DNA of 64,000 nucleotides from Chelonoidis abingdonii (Eukaryota > Chordata > Testudines > Testudinidae), in contig NC_133771.1 of the NCBI RefSeq assembly GCF_003597395.2, positions 51,814,831 through 51,878,830 of the forward strand, in the 5' to 3' direction. The first letter of the stretch is position 1. The number at the start of each line of letters is the position of its first letter. Shown one piece after another: positions 56,469 through 64,000 of the stretch. Both the position numbers and the translations under genes were made by a program. The notes below the pieces were generated by a model. It was not told where the DNA came from and did no database searches. It saw only the letters and a program-made list of their open reading frames with translations.

Positions 56469-57238
56469 ATGGAATAGCCACATGACCAGCCCTTGATAGG
56501 ATATTGTGAACAGATCTTTGCAAAGAGAGATTTCCTATCTACAACCCCGTGCTGCAGGTTTTACTACAGGAGGGGATGACCTAGGTCAATAGCTGGTATT
56601 TTGGTAGCTCTCCTTCTCATCCTGTGTTCTCCAACCTTGAATTTCTGTTGGTAAGTAACTGGCAGCTATATTATTTCCCCTACATGGATTTTATTTCATT
56701 TAGATAAAACTCTGTGTCACTTCATCTTTAGAAGTGAGTTCCTCCTGAATGTGTTTTTATTTTCTCTTGGGAAATCTGTGCATACATTTTAAATGTCATG
56801 AGTTCTTGTTTTTAATGGCTTTGTATAATCTTGTTTGGTTCTTTACAATATCGGTTTGGGAGAAGGAAAAAGTGGGTATATTCCTCCATTAGGTTGTAAA
56901 ATGTTTAATAAATTAAATTAGTGAAGACTCCTTATTTACTAAAGAAATACACAGCTGGGTTACACTTTCCAGTCTTACTTTTTCTTTGTGAGTTCCTTTT
57001 CTTTTGAATTAAAAATATCTCTTATAAACAGATGTATGACAAAATCTAGATATGTGTCAAATTACCTCTGGCAAATCATATGTGATTATATATAGAAATA
57101 GTGCACCTTTTACTTTCCATAGCATTCTGTAAGGTCAGAGCTCTGGAATACAAGATTTTAGATGCTTTTAGTAAAATACTAAAATTTGGACAAAATACTT
57201 TTGCATAATTTGTGTTCATTTTAACTGGCATTAGAGAC
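56469..57238. other. Intronic sequence, nothing recognised
   Basis: AT-rich, no defined element. Confidence 0.45.
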
Positions 57239-57380
57239 ACAAGGTAGGTGAGGTAATATCATTTATTGGACCAACTTCTGTTGGTGAGAGAGGCAAGCTT
57301 ACGAGCTACACAGAGCTCCTCTTTTTCTTCATATTGTCTCTCTAATATCCTAGCACCAGCATGGCTACAACACTGCATTG
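57239..57380. repeat. Repeat related to the 44666 foldback
   Basis: It carries GGTAGGTGAGGTAATATC, TTGGACCAACTTCTGTTGG, GAGCTACACAGAGCTC and CATGGCTACAACACTGCA in the same order as 44826-44860/44666-44760. It holds only one arm of the hairpin. Confidence 0.65.
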
Positions 57381-59860
57381 CTGCAGTATAATAGTAATAG
57401 CCATCACAAAGTAACAGTAACAGATGTTCTCTAAAAATGCCCAAGCATTTACTGTGACTGTATGCATGTTCTCAATGGGGAATAGGATTACAGCTCTGCT
57501 GTATGTGGGTAAACCTACAGGTAATTAATATAACACTACATTCCTTTGGTGTCTTTCAAGCCAAATGACAACAGTCTTATGGAGCGATCCTCTAGAATTT
57601 AATTACATGACAATATTTATATATATTTTAACCATCTGATAGAATTTTCTTGTAAGGTTTTAAAAAGTCCCTTAAAAAGAATATTAGCTATTTAATTATA
57701 TAGAATGTTAGACCAATTTCTATATAATGCTATTAAATTTCTATAGACTCCTATTGGTTTCATCCCTCGTAAATTCTATAGGGATTTTCCATAAGAGTAT
57801 AAAAATGTAAATTATTATAATTCTATATATGGGTATAATGTATGCATGTGTAACACATACACACTTACACATATGTACATATATTATAGTTTTCAAATTA
57901 TATTAATTAGCAAGAGCATTTTTTTACTGAAATCCATCATCATCTTAGCTATGATATTTTGAGTCATGTCTTTTTCCCCCCATTTTTCTCATATGGCCTA
58001 TCATTAGGATGACATGACAGCTCCAATTATGTCAGCATGTCACATTATACAATATAACTGACTGTGTTATGTCAAATCTGGCAGACTGAATGAGGCATGA
58101 TTTGCTAATATAGTATAAAAGTTTCTAAATGGTTTCAGCAAATATTTCCTATGATATTTAAACCCAACAAAAATGAATAGATGTAATTTTTATTAAACTG
58201 CATAACTCATCCCTCTCCAGATCTGCACACTACAAGATCCTCCATGTGTGGGACTCTCCACTACTGTGCAGAAGTGGGAGAACAGCCATCTCTGAGGCAC
58301 CAACTCCTCCCATCTCTTCCAGACCCTGTGGAGGCCTTTCTACAGGTTCTTGGTGTTGCCTTTATTTTTATTTAAAGTTAGTTTTAATGATGTTATGTTA
58401 CATCATTGATTTGTCTCTGGCGGCTCCAGTTTCAGGTTGAGCAGTTACCTCTGCTTATTTTAGATGTAGAGCTCATAGGAATACATGAAACCATAGGCAA
58501 GTAACACATACAATCACAGGTCCACCATCTGTTATCAATTTTATTAATGGTCCCAACAAAGTTGTGAATGTCACAGCATATACAACTCCTAGATATATCC
58601 ACGAACTAGTATTAACTATAGAGATACTCACATCCACCTAGATAGTGTTAGGGTCTGATGGGTCTCTCATTGATTGATCATCAGTAGAGGGATGATTCCT
58701 GCTGGAGTTTTCCTGTAGGAAGTTCATTTTTCCCACTCTGAGCTCCCTCTTTTTGTAATGTGATTCTGCCTATACCTACATTCTGTGCATGTGCATGAAA
58801 GTGTCAGCCCTCTTTTTCCTTATTGGTCTGGTGTCTCCTAGAAACCTGAGGGACTTCATTTCCTATAGGTTATGTATAGTTCCGGTTAGTCTCATTAACA
58901 TTGATGTAAAACCTGTATCCTGAGTTAAGACACACGTTAGAGACAGATGTGACTACTCTATTTTGCATTTTTTGTGATTTAAAAGTAATCTTCCAGCTAA
59001 TTTTTTGCAGTATTACCCCTTGGTACCTCTTTTCCCATAATCTTATGGCATCATGTTATTCTTCAGTCACTTATGTCAGCATTTCTTATCTCCAAGGCTT
59101 AAAATAGCAAAGTTAAAATCTTTCAGGCCTCAGCCTACAGGTCTTGCATTTTAGCCTTCCTTATTTAGATATCTAATACATAATTATTCCTCTTAAATAC
59201 TGATCAATCTTATTCTTCTATAATTCTGCAATTTAATTCTATTCCTGATTTTGTTATTGTTGAAACAATGTTACAACAGGCTGATTGTCTAATGCCTGTG
59301 TTGTAGTTACACATAGCAAGCAATTGGTCAAATGATTAATTAACATGGCCCACTCTGGAGCCGGGGGAAGAGGAGTGAAATTAGGTGGCCGTAGAGAAGT
59401 GCATCTTCATCTGCAGAGAATCCCTGGAGAAGATAGTACAGTTCTCTGTGGAGCCTAGCCCTTACCAGAAGACTTGTGGGCTGCAGCAGTCAAGGAACCA
59501 GGCAAGAGGGGCTGGGGCTACAATTAGTGAAGAGGCACAGGTCCTCCTGCAGATCCGCAAGAATCTTTCATGTTTAAGGACGTGCCTTCTGGCAAACCTC
59601 ACTCTCCCCATAATATGATGTGAGGAGATCTGTACAACGTAATATTTTGTCTCTCAGAGCCCCTTGCTATAGGTTTTATGAGGGGAGGGGACTATATATA
59701 GATATAGATGTAGATATATCAGGGGGTGGGGGTGGGGCTGAAATCAAATCAGTGCATGCTAAAATCGATGCAAACAAGGAAAGCATCATAATCAAGAAGC
59801 TGGATGTTCACAATTTACAATGATAATGAAATTCTCCTACAACAACTGGGAAGGATGTTA
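57381..59860. other. Intronic sequence, nothing recognised
   Basis: AT-rich (notably 57600-57920), without exons or bounded repeats that I can defend. Confidence 0.45.
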
Positions 59861-59869
59861 AAGAGTAAC

Positions 59870-61170
59870 TGTTAAAGTAAATCATAATTTAAATCTTCAG
59901 GACTGGATAACTTGGATAGTGCAGAGGATTAGAAGAAAGCACACGTTGTACCAATATTTAAAAACAGCAAAGGGGATGACCTGTATAACTGTAGGTCAGG
60001 TAGCCTGACATTGATCCCAGGCAAACTCATAGAAATCCTGATATGGGATGCAATCAGTAAAGAATTAATGGATGGTAGAACAATTAAAGCCAATAAATAT
60101 GGCTTTGTGGAAAATAGGTCTTGTCAAGCAAACAAATTATTATTTTTTGATGAAATTACATGTTTGGCTGACAAAGATAACTGTTGACATAATATAGACT
60201 CCTATAAGGTATTTAGTACTGCACAAAATTCTGATTACCCCAAAAAAATCTATACAAAATCAATGTAGCACATCTTATATGGATTAAAACCTGATAGACA
60301 TAAAAGTACTGTGTTCTTGGCCTAATGCTATTCCATATCTTATATCTAGAAGAAAACATAAGATCATTGTTGGCAAAGTTAGGAGACAACACAAACATTT
60401 GCTGGTTTGGTAAATAATAAGGCCAGGCCAGTTCTACAGATGTGGATCACATAGTAAGCTGAGCTCACTTGAACAACATGTGTTTTAATGAAGCTAAATG
60501 CTGAATCATAGATCTAGGAACCAAGAATATAGGTCACACTTATGGAAGAGGGGGCTATATTTTGAAAAGCAGAGATTCAAAAAAGAACTTAAAGATCATG
60601 GTGGAAAACCAGCTGATCTTGACCCCCATAACGATGAGGTGGCTAAAAAAGCAAACGTGGCCCTTGGAGGTATAAGCAAGAGAATATTGAGTAGAAGTAG
60701 AGAGGCGTGATTACCACCTTATATGGCATTAATGAGACCGTCACTAGGATACCATGTCCAGTTCTGGTGTCCATACTCATTTACATTATAAGCTCCTTGG
60801 GGAAGGGAATTTTTATTATGTGTTTGTATAGCACTTAGCACAATAGGGCCATGGTCTATAATTGGAGTTTCTAGGTGCTACTGCAATACTAACTAAATAA
60901 TAATAAAAGATGTTGACAAATTAGCAAGGGTTTAGAGAAGAGATACTGGAATGATTATGGCCTGGAAAACATGCATTTTTTAATGGAAGACTAAAGAAGC
61001 TCAGTTTATTTAGTTTATCCCATAGAAGTTAAAGAGGTGACTTGATCATGGTCTATAAATACCTTAATGGGGAGAAGATAGTAAAGAGTTCCTTAATCTA
61101 TGAGACAAAGGCATCAAGATCCCATAGCTGGAAGATGAAACTTGCTAAGACTATATTTAGCAGCACTTCT
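59870..61170 (+). mobile_element. Very degraded CR1-like LINE
   Basis: + strand remnants in LINE order: VPIFKNSKGDDLYNCR and SLTLIPGKLIE (59950-60035), KYGFVENRSCQANKLLFFDE (60096-60155), a VENQL-like stretch (about 60605), PSLGYHVQFWCPYS (60740-60780), and a C-terminal tail with FSLSHR-like and KYLNGE words (61010-61075). Stops are frequent. An unrelated short repeat interrupts it at about 60780-60905. Confidence 0.65.
60780..60905 (+). repeat. Short interspersed repeat tail inserted in a LINE
   Basis: TATAAGCTCCTTGGGGAAGG, GTTTGTATAGCACTTAGCAC, GGTGCTACTGCAATAC and an (AATAATA) end: a widespread amniote short repeat tail. It splits the LINE remnants. The family name is not assigned. Confidence 0.55.
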
Positions 61171-61276
61171 TTTAGCAGCACACCAACATATTGTATATGT
61201 GACTAGCGTCTATTAAATACACACACACAGAGACCACATATAACATGTACATAATAATCCTCCCAACATCAGAGTG
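61171..61276 (+). repeat. 106-bp inverted repeat, left arm
   Basis: Ungapped reverse complement of 62846-62951 with 7 mismatches (about 93%). It contains TATTAAATACACACACACAG and ACCACATATAACATGTACA. Just outside, TTTAGCAGCAC is locally duplicated (61156-61166 and 61171-61181). Confidence 0.93.
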
Positions 61277-62845
61277 AAGTTGAGGGTCATTAAGCATTAG
61301 AACCTAGGGATGTGGTGGATTTTCCATCACTTGTAGTCTTTACATCAAATTGGATGTCTGTTTTAAAGATATGCTGTAGTTCAAGAGGAAGTTATGGGAT
61401 TGGTACAGGAATCCCATATGGCCTGTATTATACAGGAGATCAGAGTAGACGATAATAATGGTCCTTTTGTCCTTAAAATCTGTGAATCTGTGGACCATTG
61501 AAACTGATGGGAAGAAGTCCATGCTGTATTCTCAATCCACATGTACACAAAATACTATAAAGACTGTGCATATCTATTTACAAGTAAAGGCAATATTTTT
61601 CTCTCTGTTTCACAGGAAAGATCTTGATGGTTTATTTTTAATAAAGCTGGTTGAATCTTCACAACCAAACCATTTTGTGGAGATGTTTCAGTAATGACTA
61701 AGTCATCATTGGAACTGTTTTTTTGGTTCCAGGCAGAGAGAAAGAGACACATGCTCCCTCTCTTACAGCTTCTTAGTAATTGTACTGGCCTAGAATTTAG
61801 GAGACCCCGGTTCAAATCTTTGTTCTGCCTGAATTCTAGTGATGCAGATTGATGATTTCGGCTTTGAATTAACCAGAGGCAGGACTTGAACCTAGATCTC
61901 CCACATCCCTAACTAGGCTACACATGTGCATTTCAAAAAAAACATTTTAATGCAATTTTGTTGTTCAGAATGTTCAAAACATTTTGATTTTGTTCACCGA
62001 GGAAGGAAAATTTCAAAATCTCAATGTTTCTGAGAAACAGAATTGTGGTTCTCTAGTCAGCTGTAATTATTAAATATCAGACTCAAAATCTAAATCCAAG
62101 AAGAGAATTTTTGCCTTAAAGAGAACTATTTTTATTCAGATTGCCTCATTAAGGCTCAAGCCAAAGACCATTTTAGTCAGAGGAAAACTCCAATTGACTT
62201 CAGTGAGTTCTGTATTACACCCATAAAGAAGAAAGTGTACATCACAATCCTGTTTAGATTTCTTTCAAATGGAACAATTACTTTTACTAATAATTTATGT
62301 ACAGTAACATCAGCAATGTCAGGAAACTCTAGGAATCTATTCTAAAGGTCTGAATGAATAACCTCAATTTAACACCTTAGAAATCTGGGAAGCTCTTGTT
62401 GAGGGAATTCTGGTAAAGATAGCAAGTAATGGCTTTGCAGCAGGCAAAGGAAAACAACATTTTGTCTAATGACAAAAGACGTATACTTCAGGCACATCAT
62501 AAAGGGTCATGGCATAAAAAACAGGAGATAAGGAATAAAGTTATCTTTGGATCAAAAATAAAATCTTTTTTTTATCTGTAGGTGAAAAAGAAAGGCTACT
62601 CATGCCTGTTGTCAACCTGCCTCGTCTTAACACTGTAGCCCTTTTCACGCTCATCTAATCTCACCTGTCAAATTTCCTGGGATTTTTAAAAGATACAGTA
62701 CAATGGCTTCTACAGCAGGTTAGCAGTTATCAACAGTTGCAAAGATTTTTAATTTTTAAAATTGAAGGAATTTTATATTCTTATGAAAAAATCATAAATA
62801 ATCACTAACTTAGGTGCTTGTACGAGTCTTGCATTAATATAATTC
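61277..62845. other. Spacer between inverted repeat arms
   Basis: It has a tRNA-like module on the minus strand around 61860-61925 (B-box-like GGTTCAAGTCC) and otherwise AT-rich sequence. No transposase-like frame is visible. Confidence 0.5.
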
Positions 62846-62951
62846 CACTCTGATGTTGGGAGGATTATTCTGTACATGTTATATGTGGTCTCTGTGTGTG
62901 TGTATTTAATATATGCTAGTCACATGTACAATATGTAGGCATGCTGCTAAA
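62846..62951 (-). repeat. 106-bp inverted repeat, right arm
   Basis: Partner of 61171-61276, with a spacer of 1569 bases. Similarity continues a few bases further outward (ACTACAT versus ACTATAT). Confidence 0.93.
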
Positions 62952-62959
62952 TGTAGTAT

Positions 62960-63714
62960 TGAACTGAACCAGATATAACAGGTAATTTTTTCAGAAGGGA
63001 GTTAGATCCTCAAAACTCCTGCTTAGCTCCTGCCTCACCATGTAGGCACCTAAAGTCCTAAGGTGCTTATATTTCTGCTGGTGAAGTCCCCAGGGTGCCT
63101 AAAAATCTGGCAGCAAGCATACCCACAGCCACTTTTCAGAAGCTACCTACTAGATCAGGTCCTGCATAAAAAATACTGGTAGGGGTTCCATTGCTCCCAC
63201 TCTGATGTTTAGTCCAGTGGTAAAAGCATTCATCCAGGAAGTTGGAGACCTGATTTCAGTTTTCCCTTGCCCCTACCCGATATGGAGCAGGAACTTCAAG
63301 TTGGGTCTCCTACCTCTGAGGGAGAATACCCTCTCCACTGAGATATGTTGCTTGCAGTGTCTCCTATTGAAGCTGTTCCACTTTGAATGAACTATTTGAA
63401 TAGTCATTGGATCAGAGCTGGTGTGAGAATACCACTATAGTCCTGTGGAGCAGGACCTGTATCCTGTCTGTCTTTGGTGAGTGCTTTAAACAGTGGCCAA
63501 GAGTCACTTTCACTAGCTCATTGACTAGTTAAATATTCTATACATAGTGGAACAGCTTCAACAGAAGACAGAGAAAGACACATGCCAAAATATCACATTG
63601 CCTGGTGTTTAGGAGTACTCATGTGGGAGATCTGTGTTTGAGCCCCTGCTCCACATCAGATGGAGTCAGGACTTTAACCCAGATCTCCCGCATTCTATAT
63701 CAGTGCTCTATCAA
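62960..63714. other. Repeat-derived intron with tRNA-like modules
   Basis: 63200-63300 and 63600-63690 carry GTGGTAAAAGCATT/GTGTTTGAGCCCC-type words similar to 55440-55860. No exon was identified. Confidence 0.35.
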
Positions 63715-64000
63715 TGTAGATTCAAATGAAATAAAAATCTTACGCGAATCCACGTGTTCCATAGAATCTCTATGGATAGAAATTTCATGCTCTAATAAAT
63801 ATAAAACATCAGGGATCTATTATAGATCACCTGACCAGGACAGTAATAGTGATGATGAAATGCTAAGGGAAATTAGAGAGGCTATCAAAATTAAGAACCC
63901 AAAAATAATTGGGGATTTCAATTATCCCCGTATTGACTGGGAACATTTCACTTCAGGATGAAATGCAGAGATAAAATTTCTCGATACTTTAAATGACTGC
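63715..64000 (+). mobile_element. CR1-like LINE endonuclease-domain fragment, runs off the window
   Basis: Open on + to 63959: SLWIEISCSNKYKTSGIYYR, then DDEMLREIREAIKIKN and KIIGDFNYPRIDW. GDFN carries the catalytic Asp of the apurinic-type endonuclease, followed by the usual PxIDW. A stop at 63959 breaks the frame, and similarity (KFLDTLNDC) continues to the window end, so the copy is longer than seen. Confidence 0.85.

Noticed and set aside
61600..61700. Possible downstream ASRGL1 exon after TTTCACAG at 61617
   Set aside because: The sequence after the acceptor-like AG does not match the conserved C-terminal part of the family, and no donor fits.

Overview
The window reads as nuclear DNA of a turtle, most likely a cryptodire. 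Most of it is derived from transposable elements. The best pointers are a tRNA-derived SINE at 56284-56468 that matches the tortoise Cry I (pol III/SINE) type, many CR1 LINE fragments, and repeated copies of a chelonian-type Ty3/Gypsy LTR. There are no bacterial operons, CRISPR arrays or rRNA genes.

Only one host gene is securely visible: two consecutive + strand coding exons (31761-31879 and 52718-52828) of an ASRGL1-family isoaspartyl peptidase/L-asparaginase. They have clean AG/GT borders and matching phase 1 junctions. The intron between them is about 20.8 kb, and the rest of the window is flanking intron. I did not find the upstream exons or the last exon or exons here, so the gene runs past both ends.

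Layout. 1-2.4 kb: minus-strand CR1 pieces with a hAT-like insertion, then a possible processed pseudogene to about 2.99 kb. 2.99-8.26 kb: mostly unassigned intron. 8.26-15.18 kb: a Ty3/Gypsy element whose middle is a 3.3 kb head-to-head palindrome around a 25-N gap, probably an assembly fault. 15.2-24.6 kb: LINE fragments, a hAT element with target duplications, a TA-flanked inverted-repeat element carrying a GC-rich minisatellite, and an LTR-like block with an inverted 149-bp repeat. 27.7-30.6 kb: a 2-kb CR1 on the minus strand and a hAT element with a perfect 8-bp duplication. 32.6-34.7 kb: a CR1 split by a CR1 tail and a 1.29-kb LTR. 37.1-43.6 kb: a solo LTR (5-bp duplication GGATG) that contains a broken Gypsy element with the pol order protease-integrase-RT-RNase H. 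44.6-47.5 kb: a foldback element, CR1 pieces and GC-rich repeats. 50-54.4 kb: GC-rich and hAT-like elements, ASRGL1 exon 2 and a perfect solo LTR (duplication ACCAT). 54.4-64 kb: AT-rich intron with a SINE, degraded LINEs, a 106-bp inverted repeat pair and an endonuclease-domain LINE fragment running off the end.

Nothing here looks like a new host pathway. The points most worth checking are the palindromic gap at 8.4-15 kb, the integrase-before-RT Gypsy element at 38.4-42.7 kb, the 125-bp duplication around that insertion, and the 61.2/62.9 kb inverted repeat.
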